From contig JAJEKV010000024.1 of the NCBI GenBank assembly GCA_021234155.1, positions 14,484,913 through 14,548,912 on the forward strand: a DNA stretch of 64,000 nt, given 5' to 3'. Source of the stretch: Isoetes taiwanensis. Its lineage: Eukaryota > Streptophyta > Lycopodiopsida > Isoetales > Isoetaceae. Below, one piece after another: positions 13,401 through 25,985 of this stretch. Position numbers and translations under genes: made by a program. Within the stretch, counting starts at the first letter, position 1, and each line of letters begins with the position of its first letter. The notes under the pieces were generated by a model that worked only from the letters and a program-made list of their open reading frames with translations, was not told the origin of the DNA and searched no databases.

Positions 13401-14035
13401 ACCGCTTCTAGATAAGGGAGCATTGTTTGGTGATGGTAACTCTGGCCTCCTTGGTTATTGCGAGAGATTAAGAGACGATGAAGGCATTCAAAATTGAATA
13501 CACACACTAACCCCATTTTTTGGTCTGCTATTGAAAACTTTAGTTTTTTTAGTCCACATGTATTTTATTCAGAGATCACAAAGAAAACCTACATGTAGAT
13601 CTGTGAAGGGGTGGTTTTACTTATTGATGATGTTGTTTTTTATGTGGACACGGAACGCCTACTATTGTTTTTTTGAACAGCTATGGTTTTTGTTTTTAGG
13701 AGGTGTGATTTATTAAGGAGGTATGTTTCTTGTTAAAAGAAGTGTGGCCTTTAGTTTTTGAGCTGGTATTGTTTTTAAGGAGGTATAGTTTTTGGAGGTG
13801 TGGTTTATAAATAAGTGTGACTTTTAAGGAGATTTTTTTTTTAAAGAAGTATGGTTCTCTAAAGAGAGGTGATTTTTAAGGCCTTTTATAGCTAATTTGA
13901 TATGCACCATTATACAAGCATTGCCCTACTCTCGTTCATATGACTCACCATGAAGTATCCATGTTGTCATTATATGCCATGTGTCAAAATGCAAAGGCAT
14001 ATAAAGATTCTAAATTGAATTGAATTGCATTGAAC
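13401..14035. other. No gene recognised (shared GT-rich block)
   Basis: 13,400-13,860 matches 22,010-22,450 and is rich in GGTGTGG and TTTTTAAGGAGG motifs with T runs. 13,860-14,035 is unique within the window and featureless by eye. Confidence 0.4.
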
Positions 14036-14085
14036 TTTTAACGTCCATGGGGACAAACAAGTTTGGCCGGATCCCTGTCGATTTG
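14036..14085 (-). mobile_element. Possible LINE 3' terminus
   Basis: The plus strand reads TTTTAACGTCCATGGGGAC followed by TTTGGCCGGATCCC, a divergent version of the LINE end found elsewhere in the window. Left of it is a short GAATTGAATTGCATT tract in the tail position. No coding part is attached. Confidence 0.4.
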
Positions 14086-15305
14086 GTGGTAGGCCGACTC
14101 CTTTGTTTGTGGCTTCCCCATTCGAGTCCGAACCGTGAATTTCCCTTGCCCTATCCCTACCTATTCTTCTCTAGCTAGAGGCCTGACACCGCCTCGGCCG
14201 CCATCATCACAGGTGTTTTTTGGGGATAAGGGGAGTCGGTTCCCCTTGTTCTCCCTTTGCTTGGGGATAACAAACTCTTGTTTTCCCTTGTTATTTTTTG
14301 AGGTTCAAAACAACATTTGTTTTAATAAAATTTAGGTCCTTTAGCTCTATTCATATGCTCTTTTCTTAGCTTTGCTTTAGGTGGCATTCTTGTTTTTTCT
14401 CTTAGGAAGGCCTTTGTAGTCTCATGTGGCTTGCTGCTCTCGACCTTCTAGATCAATTTCACTTTCCTATATTCTTCATTTCTCGCGACACCTTTTCGCA
14501 TGTTTCAAGACCTATGGCTTTGCTCGAGACCTTCTATATCATTTGTTTATATTGTCCATTGTCTCGTTATCTTATTTACAAGTCATTGGGTCTGTTGTCA
14601 TTTGGTGTATGGTTTTTTAATACCACAATTCCACAGGTTACCTTAATACGGGGCTCCCTAAGTCCATTTTTTGCTTTTCCTTCATGGCATTTCTTCTGTT
14701 GGTATGTTGTTTTAGGTGATATGCCACACAACTTTTTAGATTGGTCAGGATTGATCAGAAAAGAGGGGTAAGCTGCATAAAGTGTGAGGGCTGGCAGGGT
14801 CCAGGAAGTGTGAGCCGATTTGCAGAGAGATGAATCAGCTAGGAGGCAGATCACTGGAAGCAACTGTCGTTGCTTGCTCACAAAAAAAGCCAAAGTTTAA
14901 CACTGTTCACCCAGATCAACTCGACAAAAAGAGATGAGAAAGAGTAGCAAATTAGATACAAAGCAATCCAGACCAGACCGGGAGCCACAAACGAATTAGA
15001 AAATTCAAGGAGAACATGAAGGGCGGCAAAGCCAAAGAACAAAAAAGGAACAAATAAAGATTAGAACTGACCATCACAACTGCTAATCCCAATTCTTCGC
15101 AAAATCGTAAAACCCAAGCATCCAAAAGAACCGATCCAAGCCAGAACAATCAGACCACTTGCCGTCCTGGTAGGGAAAAGCCTTGAAGATAGCAAACTTG
15201 TGAGTGTTGAAGGTAGGAAATTTGTGGAGCTAAAGAAGAGCAGAGCTCAAGAGAACGTCGATGACCAAAAATGAGGCAAGAGGCAGAATAGATAGGAGAT
15301 GTGAA
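14086..15305. other. No gene recognised
   Basis: Unremarkable mixed sequence with short open frames on both strands that show no family motifs. 14,780-15,260 is A-rich on the plus strand. Confidence 0.4.
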
Positions 15306-15640
15306 GGACATCCCCATCCAAGGAATATCAGTTCTATTGCTGTCGCAATAGAACCTTGGCATAAGAAGATTGTTATATTGAGTATGCCATGCAATGCAAT
15401 CAGTAATAATGAGGCTGAATATCCTGCACTTATTCAAAGGATGACTTTGGCAAAAAAGAAGCGTATTAATTTGACTATTTTTGGAGACTACTTTATTGGT
15501 GTGTCAACAACTTATAGATCAATTTCAGGTTTTAAGTGCTAAATTGAGATGCTTATATCAACAAGCTATGGATTTGAAGCCTATTTTCAACAATGTATTG
15601 TGGTACGTTTCCAAGAGAACAATTCTCCACCACGGAGTGG
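15306..15640 (+). pseudogene. Retrotransposon RNase H fragment
   Basis: Reads IVILSMPCNAISNNEAEYPA and then LAKKKRINLTIFGD, the pattern of plant Ty3-type RNase H (NNEAEYEAL...GDS). After a frame change it continues as VCQQLIDQFQVLSAKLRCLY and QQAMDLKPIFNNVLW. A frameshift near 15,485 and the loss of both ends make it a relic. Confidence 0.7.
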
Positions 15641-15729
15641 CACATTTTCCCATTGTGGTTGGGACTGTTGGGGTGGTATAGGAGACTGTATACATGGTCG
15701 TATATGGGAGATATATACACATGAAGTTT

Positions 15730-15980
15730 GAACGCATGCAATTTCCGCTACTCTAGCTTTTGGTATGACAATCAACAAGTCCCAGGGCCAAACAATGAAA
15801 ATGGTTGGTTTGTATTTGCCAAACCCAGTATTTAGTCATGGACAACTCTATGTGGCACTCTCGAGAGCTCACGGAATCCAAGGCATAAAGGTACTCATTC
15901 TATCGAAGGAGGGAGATGCTTCCCCATACATCGACCGATCAAGATATACAACAAATATTGTATACAAAGAACTCCTCTAA
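15730..15980 (+). pseudogene. Helitron Pif1-type helicase C-terminus
   Basis: The frame [20 protein letters not shown] followed by [20 protein letters not shown] is the diagnostic C-terminal helicase segment of plant Helitrons ([10 protein letters not shown]...[11 protein letters not shown]). It ends with [10 protein letters not shown] and a stop. Only the last roughly 80 residues remain; the upstream helicase and Rep domains are missing. It directly follows the RNase H relic. Confidence 0.85.
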
Positions 15981-15984
15981 GTGT

Positions 15985-16829
15985 GAGCTTAATACTTAAA
16001 AATCTCTACTTCCATTTTCTTTTTGTTCTCATTGATTTCTTCTACTTTGTTTCTTTTTTGTCTTACTTACTTACTTAATTCTTCATTCATGTAGATGGTG
16101 CATTTTTTGGTGCGTATTTTTACTTACTTAATTCTTCATTCATGAGAGCAGAATTAAGAAAAATGATGTAAATGCAAGCGAATGTTTGTACATGCATTAG
16201 ATCCTGCTGCAGATATGGAAGTGTAGATGGACAAAGTGAAATAATTTCAAAAAAGTTCAAAGAAAAAGACAGGATTGATAGACTATTTCTAAGTTTGAAA
16301 AGAAACTGAATGTAGTTTCAGGGAAACTGAAGATAGTTTCTAATGAGGCTTTATATAGTTTCCAGATTGAAACTATATTAAGTTTCTCTTTTTAGGGGGA
16401 TAACCCCAATCCGGCATAGATAGAGGCTTCGTCACCAAATGTTCTTGTTTTGTGGAGGCTTAAAACCCGTTGAGCCGGTCGAAGGCGGGACACATGGCAA
16501 TTTGGCAAACACTCTCTTGAAGGTGCTAGAAAACAAATTTCTATTGTTGTGTATTGTAGCACTAGAGCTTTTTTAAGTGAAGGATTCGAGGTAGGAATGT
16601 AGTTGAAATTATGATGATGTGGTGCCATGTCTGACTCCAACCTAATTTTAACTCTGGCATGTCCAACATTTTTGTTGGCTTTGGACTTTGGGAGGGCAAA
16701 AAAATATCAATGCACAAAGTTGTGGCAGTGATTAGACTCTCTCAGGGTGTTGATTCAAAGTGTCTCCTAAAAGGATATGCTATGTAAGAAGTGTTTCCAT
16801 CTCAAGGCAAGAAAAAATCCCATCCTATT
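15985..16829. other. No gene recognised
   Basis: T-rich sequence with repeated CTTACTTAATTCTTCATTCATG near 16,060-16,145 (two copies about 55 bp apart) and GTTTC-rich stretches near 16,290-16,390. I could not place a Helitron 3' end with confidence. Confidence 0.35.
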
Positions 16830-16875
16830 GGACCATGAAGATTGAATTCAGTGGCGGATATTTCTGAGACATGTG

Positions 16876-16985
16876 TATATCTGGATGGACGGACGGATGG
16901 GTGGGGGGGTGTAGGCAAGCGCATGCATTGCAATTTTTAACATCCAAAGAATCAATTGGCCGCGGGACCCAAACAACAGAAGAGG
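16876..16985 (-). mobile_element. LINE 3' terminus with GGAC/GGGT tract, copy B
   Basis: Counterpart of 1-190. TTTTTAACATCCAAAG and GGCCGCGGGACCC are preceded on the left by GGATGGACGGACGGATGGG and GCGCATGCATTGC. The simple repeat is much shorter than in copy A. Confidence 0.55.
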
Positions 16986-17123
16986 CATGAAAGCCCAAAA
17001 TTGCAAAGAGCCAATAACAAGAAAAAAAATTTGTAAGGGTCATTTTTTAGAGAAAAAAAGGGAGCCATTTGAAAAGGGATTTTTTTTTTTTTTTTTTGAC
17101 AATTATAGTTTTGTTGGAGTCAA

Positions 17124-17363
17124 CTACAAGGTCACATACAGATTTGCCTTCTCTGAAGATGAATACGGACGTCTTATAAGCACATCACAGACGTTTTGAT
17201 CTATTGGGCTTCTGTATCTAAAGGATTGTTTCTTGTTATCCATTTGCATTAGTAGAATGTATTTCAATTCTTTCTCCATCTGCTTATTTTGATTAGCAAA
17301 TTCTTTACTAGTATTTTTCATTATGGTTGCATAATCAGTGAAGTCATCAAATAACATACTCAA
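17124..17363 (-). pseudogene. Unidentified lysine/glutamine-rich ORF fragment
   Basis: 79 codons including DDFTDYATIMKNTSKEF and NQNKQMEKELKYILL. The copy A version at 340-570 is similar but interrupted. No family is recognised; possibly a piece of a transposon-encoded protein. Confidence 0.25.
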
Positions 17364-17639
17364 AGGGTTACTTTATAAGCTATTACATTCTAGAAAGACA
17401 TCCAAGAAAGTGGTGGGATCGTTTGCTGCTAAAGAATAGTGGAAATAATGCTGCATGATCTACCACCACAATCATAGTTTGCATTGTTTGCAGGATATCT
17501 AGAAAAACAGTTGACGACTTCGGTTGAGGAATCAAGGGTTCATGCTATTAGCAAGGCCTCAACACTCAACCATTAATCACATTTTCACATTGCGCACTTT
17601 GCTAGAAGACAGTCGTTAATAAACACGAGGATTCTTATA

Positions 17640-18005
17640 GGTGCTTTGGGAATTTTGCAAAAGCTTTCGATAAGGTCCTTAGAGAGGAGCTATGGAGGAG
17701 AATGTCATAGTTGTATGTCCCCCAATGCTATCTATAGGTTTTATCAAAATAGTTTTACCGCAAATGCCACTGCTGAGCGAGCTTACTAATAATAATGTGG
17801 GAGTACGCCAGGGTTATCCACTCTCTGCAGCCCAACATGAAGGTGTAGGGGCAAGATTTGCTCATTATATTATAAGACAGCTGCTATCTGCAGACGATAT
17901 GGATCTTTTAGCACGTATCCCTGTTAATGTGCAAGAATACCTAGATGCCCTTACTGCAATGTACTAGTATGCAGGCCCAACTTGACCAAAATAAGGTTCT
18001 GTAAT
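17640..18005 (+). pseudogene. LINE reverse transcriptase fragment, copy B
   Basis: Reads FAKAFDKVLREELWRRM, then NNVGVRQGYPLS and LLSADDMDLLARIPVNVQEY, i.e. the FRKAFD, GVRQGCPLSP and YADD blocks of LINE reverse transcriptases. Frames shift between blocks and the catalytic tyrosine is serine, so it cannot be active. Confidence 0.8.
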
Positions 18006-18045
18006 TTTCTCTTTTTGGCACCCCATTTCAAATATCAAGGTCAAA

Positions 18046-18130
18046 TTGTTGATAGATAGATAGGTAGGTAGGTAGGTAGGTATGTCTTTTAACATCCACA
18101 GAGGGCAAATTGGCCATGGGATGACCACCA
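18046..18130 (-). mobile_element. LINE 3' terminus with GATA/GGTA tail, copy B
   Basis: GATA and GGTA units (18,046-18,085) followed by TTTTAACATCCACAGAGGGC and CATGGGATGACC. It interrupts the plus-strand LINE relic on either side. This is the same position at which copy A has the hAT element and the ACGC array. Confidence 0.6.
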
Positions 18131-18229
18131 TGCACTAGGATAAATTACCCAAAAAGTGGTCACTGTATGATGGAAGACTTTGTCTGCTATGCAAAATAAT
18201 TTCCGTTATGATTAATTGCAACAACATGT

Positions 18230-18660
18230 GCACTGTTTTGGGTGTTGGTTGAGCAAGTTCGTCTTTATGGTGTAGAAGTATGAAATCCTTCGATATCACT
18301 TGACATATAAGAAGATTTAAAGCGTGCTCAAAAACCCTTCTTGCCTCAAGCTCTTGGAGCTCCACTTATAATCTCATGTCCTATTCTCCTGCAAAGGACA
18401 AAATTTTTTCCTTCATAACGAGCTGGAATGGAGTGCACATACCCTAATATCAAACGTTGGACCAAATGCGGGATACGTGGCTTCCAAACCTTGTGTGGCC
18501 ATGTGTCCATAATGCCTTCAAACTTGTTGGAAAGGGAAACATGCAAGGTGGCTTTGAAGATGGAATGTGCAAGAGCATGCATGTCTATAAATTTACTACT
18601 GGGCCACCTTACATGCAACCAAAACAAGTATTTTTGGATCTTGAATTGGTCGTCTGGAGG
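18230..18660 (+). pseudogene. LINE ORF2 C-terminal fragment, copy B
   Basis: Encodes VRLYGVEV, CTYPNIKRWTKCGIRGFQTL and MPSNLLERETCKVALKMECA in a frame open from 18,428 onwards. Better preserved than copy A at 4,440-4,860. Confidence 0.7.
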
Positions 18661-19720
18661 TCTTCTATTTGCTAATTTGTCCTTTTATTATTTTTTGTGC
18701 ATTTTTTCCCTTGTCTTCCTTTCCCCTTTTCTAATTTCGGCCTGCCGATTTTATGTTAGACTCTGGCTAAGGCTTTTCGCATCTGCTCTAGAGTCCCCCT
18801 GTCAGGTATCCCCAAATCTATTCTTCTATGTCTTGATTACCCCCCCCCCCCCAATTCTTTTTTTCCCTCTTTCTTTTAAATGCCCTTCTCCAGGATTTCC
18901 TCAAAGCCTATGTTTTCTAGAAATCTTTTTAGCCATCGTCCTCATCGCGACCTCCTTTCGAATTCCTCTAGCATTCAAGCTTCCATAGCTTCTTTATTTG
19001 AAGCAAGCTCCTCACGATCTAAAACTTTCAGCCATGAAGATGGACACAAGTGCTGACATCTGCTACATTTTGAAACTCGACAAAAAAAAGGGAAAGAATT
19101 AGATCCAATCACGGAACTTGCTTCAACCTGTTGAAGACCCAACAGAGAGCCGTTGCAATTGTCATGGATCTCATGAAGGATAATGAAATTTTCGCGGCCT
19201 TTGAACAATAGAACAGAAATAAGGCCAATTTTTTAACAAGAAGGTCTGGTGATAAAAGGTTTGCCTTCAATAACGTTGACAAGGTTCATCATTTAGAGCT
19301 CTTTCACACCTCTAATATGGGAGTAAAAAATGGCCACTTCTCTCAAAATTGTTGAAGTCTGAAAAATGGAGCTTTTAGAACCACGATTGATGAATGTAAG
19401 CCCACAGCCAATATCAAGACATGTGCTCCTTGGTTAGTTGGAGGAAAATATCCTTTAAAAGGTCAACCAGTGAATTGCTGCATCTTCACTAGATGCCGAA
19501 AGTTGGAATCAAGGCTTTAAGTATTACATAGAATGTGTTCTTTTAGATACACTTGTCACCTTAGAGAACACTAAGTTCAAGTACCAGATAAGGGAACTTC
19601 CATACCGCTTTATGAGGTGTACAATTTGTATGTCCTATCCAAATTCCTTCATGTGGGCCGACTATCCGGACACATATAATTATGTGCATATGGAAATCAA
19701 AAAGTCAATTCTCCCACAAG
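18661..19720. other. Duplicated block, no intact gene
   Basis: Matches 4,860-5,940. It includes a run of 14 C near 18,840 (a likely sequencing-length uncertainty) and the broken counterpart of the minus-strand ORF of 5,176-5,490. Confidence 0.45.
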
Positions 19721-22010
19721 GAGACCTATCCATATCGAGTTGCGCAGAATGGACCATAGTGAACATGTATCAACAGAAATTTCTACTACGTCGGGGTTCA
19801 TCATTAATATAATCCCTAGCAACTTCCATCAAGAAATGTCATCTAAGGTAGGCTTTGAACCCAGACCAAAGTGTACAAGTCTTAAGCATCACTAAGTCTA
19901 TATCAACTCGCCACACATACGTTGAGCAAAACTTTTGTGGTACATACACACTTTCTAAGCAGGATACCTCTTGCATTAGGATGTCACAGTATTTTCTATT
20001 CTTTTTGTTTAAGATTCATATTAGGAAGTCACCAGACAGCCAAGTCTAATAGACACCTATATATCCTATACATATCGGGTTGCGCCGAATGGACCATAGT
20101 GAACATGTATCAATATCAATAGAAAGTTCTACTACATCGGAGTTCATCGTTAATATAACCCCTAGCAAGTTCTACTACATGGGTGTTCATCGTTAATATA
20201 ACCCCTAGCAATTACCATCAAGAAATAAAATCTAAGGCATGGTTTGGACCCCTGAGGCATCTATACCAACTCGCCACACATCCGTTGAGCACAATTTTTG
20301 TGGTACATACATACTTTTTAGGCAGGATACCTCCTGCCTTAGGATGCCACAGTATTTTTTTTCCTTTTCCTGCCTGAGATGTCACAGTATTTTTTTTCTT
20401 TTTGTTTAAGGTCCATATTAGGAAGTCACCAGACAACCAAGTCTAGTAGACACCTACATATCCCATCCATATTGGTGCAGTAGACACCTACATATCCCAT
20501 CCATATTGGGTTGGGCCGAATGAATCATAGTGAACATGTATCAACAGAAAGTTCTACTACGTCGAGGTTCATCATTAATATAACCCATAGCAACCCATCA
20601 AGAAATGACATCTAAGGCAAGGTTTGAACCCCTGATAAAAGTGCACAAGTCTTACGCATCACTAGGTCTATACCAACTCGCCACACATCCATTGAGCAAA
20701 GCTTTTGTGGTACATATATACTTTGTAGGCAGGATACCTCCTGCCTTAGGATGTCACAGTATTTTTTATTCTTTTTATTTGAGGTTCATATTAGGAAGTC
20801 ACCCAAAACTTTTGTGGTACATACACACTTTGTAGGCAGGATACCTCCTGTCTTAGAATGTCACAGTATTTTTTATTCTTTTTGTTTAAGGTCCATATTA
20901 GGAAGTCACCACACAGCCAAGTATAATAGACACCTACATACCCTATCCATATCAGGTTGCGCCGAATGGACCATAGTGAATATGTATCAACAGAAAGTTC
21001 TACTACGTCGACGTTCATGATTAATATAACCCCTAGCAACTCCCATCAAGAAATGACATCTAAGGCAGGGTTTAAACCCATGACCAAAGTGTACAAGTCT
21101 TAGGCATTCCTAGGTCTATACCAACTCGCGACGCATCCGTTGAGCGAAACTTTTGTGGTATATACACACTTTGTAGGGAGGATTTGTAGGCAGGATACCT
21201 CTTGCCTTAGGATGTCACAGTACTTTTTGATCTTTGTGTTTAAGGTCCATATTAGAAAGTCACCGAACAACCAAGTCTAGTAGATACCTACATATCCTAT
21301 CCATATCGAGTTGTGCCGAATGGACCATAGTGAACATGTATCAACAAAAAAAAAAAAAGGTCCATATAAGAAAGTCACCGAACAGCCAAGTCTAGTAGAT
21401 ACCTACATATCCTATCCATATCGAGTTGCGTCGAATGGACCATAGTGAACATGTATCAACAAAAAGTTCTACTACGTCGGGGTTCATCATTAATATAACC
21501 CTTTGCAGTTCCCATCCAAAAATGACATCTAAGGCAGGGTTTGAACCCATGACCGAAGTGCACAAATCTTAGGCATCACTAGGTCTATACCAACTCGCCA
21601 CACATCCGTTGAGCAAACTTTTTGTGGTACATATACACTTTGTAGGCTAGATACCTCCAGCCTTAGGATGTTATAGTACTTTTTATTCTTTTTCTTAAGG
21701 TCCATATTTGGAAGTCACCAAACAACCAAGTCTAGTAGACACCTATATATCCTATCCATATCGGGTTGCACCGAATGGACCATAGTGAACATGTATCAAT
21801 AGAAAGTTCTACTAAGTTGGGGTTCATCATTAATATAACCCCTAGCAGCTCCCATGAAGAAATGACATCTAAAGCAGGGTTTGAACCCTTGACCAAAGTG
21901 CGCAAGTCTTAGACATCACTAGGTCTATACCAACTCGCCACACATTCGTTGAGCAAAACATTTGTGGTACGCACTTTGTAGGCAGGACACCTCCTGCCTT
22001 AGGATGTCAC
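19721..22010 (-). repeat. Tandem tRNA-related repeat array, copy B
   Basis: At least six units, measured at AACTCGCC or its variants (19,905; 20,268; 20,675; 21,123; 21,592; 21,932). Spacing varies from 340 to 469 bp because pieces inside units are themselves duplicated, for example around 20,340-20,410, 20,440-20,500, 20,760-20,880 and 21,240-21,420. Each unit keeps the minus-strand A-box-like and B-box motifs described for copy A. Confidence 0.8.
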
Positions 22011-25000
22011 CACTTTGCTTCCAGATGAGGGAACATTATTTGGTGATGGTAACTCTGTCCTCCTTGGTTATTGCGAGAGATTAAGAGACGATGAAGGCAT
22101 TCGAATTGAATACACACACTAACCCCAATTTTTGTTCTGCTATTGAAAACTTTAGTTTTTTTTAGTCCACATGTACTTTATTCAGAGATCACAAAAAAAA
22201 CCTACATGTAGATCTGTGAAGGTGTGGTTTTACTTATTGATGATGTTGTTTTATAAGTGGACAAGGAACGCCCACTATTGTTTTTTCGAACAGCTATGGT
22301 TTTTGTTTTTAGGAGGTGTGGTTTTTGTTTTTTGGAGGTGTGATTTATTAAGGAGGTATGTCTCTTGTTAAAAGAAGTGTGGTCTTTAGGTTTTGAGCTG
22401 GTGTTCTTTCTAAGGAGGTGTAGTTTTTGAAGGTGTGGTTTATAAGTAAATGTAGCTTTTAAGGAGGGTTTTTTTGGGTTGCCCCTAAGGGGGCAAGCCC
22501 TGGTCCATGTGGGTTTGTGGCATATTTCAAGTATATGCAACTATATTCCTGGAATATGCCAATGACTGCTCCAAACCAGTTATTGGGGGTAAACTGGCGG
22601 TCATTTCTGTTGCTGAGCAGCCCCTCTGAAACCGGTTAACACTCGAAACCGGTTAACACTCTGCGCAACACTTCAAACCACTTCCCAAAATACAAGCCAA
22701 CATGATTAGAATTGGCGGTGTTGTAATCCGGCGCTCTGGAGCGTTTCCCCAATTACAGTAGGTTAAATATGATTGCAGCAATTGTGTTGCTGTACTCAGC
22801 CCATTCTTCCTGAATACTTCATCAAAGGTTAAAGTTGGCTCATGCCCGAAATGCCAATCTCGGGGTCCCTTTGCGGTCGTGGAACAGGTAGGTTGTATAA
22901 GGCCCCTCAGATGGTGGTCAAGATTTGTAGAAGGTTTCTTAGGAACTAATGATTGGAAGGAGACCCAAAAGTGTAAAAGAATATTATGACGTCAAAAGGC
23001 CCATTAGGCATACATAAATATGGTTTACTAGAAAGTTAGAGCTGTGAGAACCATTCGGGTACTAGGGCTCTGTCTATATGGCTTTAGGTCATGTATTACT
23101 GAAAAAACATTATGCTTTGTGCAGTCCAATGCTTCTAGAAGTCTTTCTACTTCAGAAACTTCACCCTACAACATCTCCTGCAGTTAAGAACTAAAAAGCA
23201 TGATTTGAAAATGCCATCGAGGATTGGGAATCTCTTTATGCAAATATAAAGTTGGAATTTCCCATATATGATTGAACAGATCTCCGGATACCTTCACAAT
23301 AAGCATTGAAAACATTCTGAGAGATAGTAAATTGAAGTTGTCAGTAAGTTCAAGTAAATAATGTGAAGAGAATGGGGGTTTAGAAACTGAGGGTTACCTA
23401 GAATTCAGTAAATTGGAAGCAAAGGGTAGTGTCTTTGGGGTTTGCTTGAAGTAGATATCTTCATTGGGTGCCAATAGGCGGTGAAGTATTGGTTTTACTA
23501 TCTTTCTAACGACTTTATTGCCTTAAAAGCCCAAAGTTATTACAGTTACTGCACAGAACCGTGCCCCTTTTAGGGAATTCATAGCTCCATTTCTAGTTTG
23601 TCCCAATGTGACAAAATAGTTTGACCTACTTTCTCATGCTTATGAGATGAGATCTAAGTATGTTTTGGCATCAGTAACATGGAATTTGATGAAAAATGAA
23701 ATAAATAGTAATGTTTCTTCTTCTGTTATTCTTTCCGTTATCCTTTTTGTCCGCAGAAACACAATAAAGAGTGCAACGCCTTGAAGTCTTGTGGTATCCC
23801 ATTTGCCTGTTTTTTTCTTGGTGATGTTCATTTGATATCATAAAAGAGATTTTTGGACCTTGCCAATCTTGTGCAATAGAAGTATGCATTCACGCCTCTT
23901 TAGCCATTGATGGCATGTTGGGATTCTTATTCATGAAATGGAGGAGAAGCAAAATAGCTCCTTTTAATCGTAGTCTTTATAAAAATACTAAAGAATGCAA
24001 ATGGAATCTACTTAATTTCTTCTTCTACATGAAGGTTTTGTAATGAGGCTGTTGGTAGGGCGTGTATTCATGAAGTAATAAGATTCTATTGACGTATGAA
24101 TAGTTTTATGAATAGTTTGCTTGCGTCCTAGAACTAAGATCATGATTTCGACCTAACACAAAAACTCTTTTAGTAGAGGAATTTAGAAAATTTCTTGTAA
24201 TACTAATGTATATTGTTTTGAAATACTATGATTTGTTCATTCCAATGCCTGTATTAATGCTTCATATATCCCTTTATTTATAGAGGTATTACGAACAACA
24301 ACAAACAAGTAAGAACTTCAGAAAGTTTGTCCAAGAAAATATACAAAGTTTGCCAAACGCTCAAAAGTAGAAGAGGAAACTTTAAGTATGTTTAGCTAAA
24401 CCATAGAAGGTTTTGGAGTAAATGACAGGCTAGTTTAGTTAAGGCCATTTTGACCAATAAGAAATACGCTTAGAAATTTATTCCATGCTCCTAGTTACAA
24501 TAGACTTTGTAAACTATATTGCTCTCTTGGATCACATGTGGTCTAGTATCTCTTAGGAGGAGTTCAATATATGGCCCAAGTATTATTGTGGTGGAAGACT
24601 ATAATGCAGAAGCGGCCATCCATAGGCATCTAAAGATGGAAGGAAGGGATCTCTTTAAGTCCTTTTGGGGGCACCCAAGATCATGCTTGGTTTGAGTCTT
24701 CTAGTTGGTCTAGAAGTGGCTTATAGCTTGGTCCGAGAAATGTTTTGCGCCTAATCGGCAAGTTTCCTACTGGACCTAGCTCAACCTACCAACTACATAC
24801 CCCCTTCCATTCTTACCAGAAGTACCAAGAAAAATGGCTATTTTTAGCAGGAAAATTTCCTGTTATTTCTAAATTGTACTATGAAATTTCAATTCCACAT
24901 GGTGGAATTTCCCGTATCGAGGTGGGTAGTCTCCCTAGGCAAGGGGTAGCAATGCACTATAGTCTCTAATCCCCTATAAGATATGATAGAGCATGTTTGC

Positions 25001-25443
25001 AAAGGATCTGAGAGAGGGACAGACAGAAGTGGAACCTTTATTTGGCCAGCCTTGTGACAGACTAGCTGCCTTAGCACTACTAAACAACTCGTGCTTAATA
25101 ACAATCCTTATCAGTTAGAATAACTCTAATCCACATGCTTGTTATCTTTCTTGCACTCTTTGTATGCCTTGCTTACATTGTCCTTTGTTTCATATAGGCC
25201 ATATCTTAGTCGTTCCGTGAGTGTTTCAATTAGGGCTAGCTTGATGGTCCCTTTATGCTTGGATGTGGGTCAATCCGAGGAATGCATCCTAGTGCTACAC
25301 GTCCATAATATCTTGCATAAGGAGGCACACAGAAAGGTGCCATGCACATGATCAGGTGGATTAATGGGTATGTTTGTAGGTTTTATTGCACTTTATTTCT
25401 TGTTTATGGCAGTTGACCTGACAATTGGCTAAGGGATTGACAA
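22011..25443. other. No gene recognised
   Basis: 22,011-22,470 is the shared GT-rich end of the duplication. From 22,485 a G/C inverted motif (GCCCCTAAGGGGGC) is followed by about 2.9 kb of unique sequence with no open frame longer than about 75 codons and no family motif that I could see on either strand. It could hold UTR or promoter sequence. Confidence 0.4.
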
Positions 25444-25985
25444 TGTGACATTCCAGCACAGTATACGGTCCAGGACGTATACTATACTGCATCGTCACGT
25501 GTACACGCCATCCCGATTGACGTGTACGCCGACGTGTAGCTAAGCAAGTAGCACCCAAGGGGGCAACTTGCAAGTGTGTGCACATTTATTTAGCCCACTT
25601 AATTAATATAGGCAAATGGGCCACATCCAATTATCCCACAAGCCCAAGGGTTGATGGAAACCCTAGCCCTAACTTATAGCCTATATAAGGCATCTGAAAT
25701 CCTAACTTTCCATTTTCGTCCACAGCCTTCTAAAGCTCCGTTTCGCTTGCCCCAAGAGCCAATCTCGACTCCCGAAGTTTGTCTGAGCAGCCTAGCTCAT
25801 CAGCTTCCCTTTCTAGCTTCATCTTCAAGCAGTTCTGCAGCATGGACGCGTTCAGAGCAGGAGGAGCAAGCCAGGGATCAGGTATTTTGCCAATTCAATA
25901 GTCTAATCCACCTCCCAGGCATAGTGTAAGTAGGTTTAGCCTATTGAATTGCCCATATAGCAGCCATCTAGACCTCTAGATATCA
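25444..25985 (+). promoter_or_regulatory. Outer flank with TATA box, promoter-like
   Basis: Contains CCTATATAAGG (about 25,680) downstream of a G/C-rich stretch with several CACGTGT and GACGTGTA motifs, then a pyrimidine-rich stretch and a short ATG frame at about 25,840 (MDAFRAGGASQGSG...). It looks like a promoter and leader, or an LTR U3-R. The reverse-complement copy is at 40,400-40,937. The 92-codon frame through it is not supported as a gene. Confidence 0.5.

Larger units (their letters stand above)
16830..22470 (+). repeat. Segmental duplication, copy B
   Basis: Shorter partner of the 1-13,860 block. It keeps what look like empty sites: a short GATA/GGTA tract at 18,046-18,085 where copy A has the hAT and ACGC material, and an uninterrupted tRNA-related unit near 19,795 where copy A has the copia element. 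Homology stops near 22,470, where a sequence beginning with a run of T and a G/C-rich inverted motif starts; copy A diverges near 13,830-13,860. Confidence 0.85.

Noticed and set aside
22202-22540. 112-codon lysine/serine/threonine-rich minus-strand frame
   Set aside because: Low-complexity translation of GGTGTGG/TTTTTAAGG repeats; the copy A equivalent is not open.
25651-25929. 92-codon frame (MMETLALTYSLYKAS...) repeated at 40,438-40,716
   Set aside because: It spans the TATA box and leader of the promoter-like outer flank, and conservation is explained by the inverted repeat.
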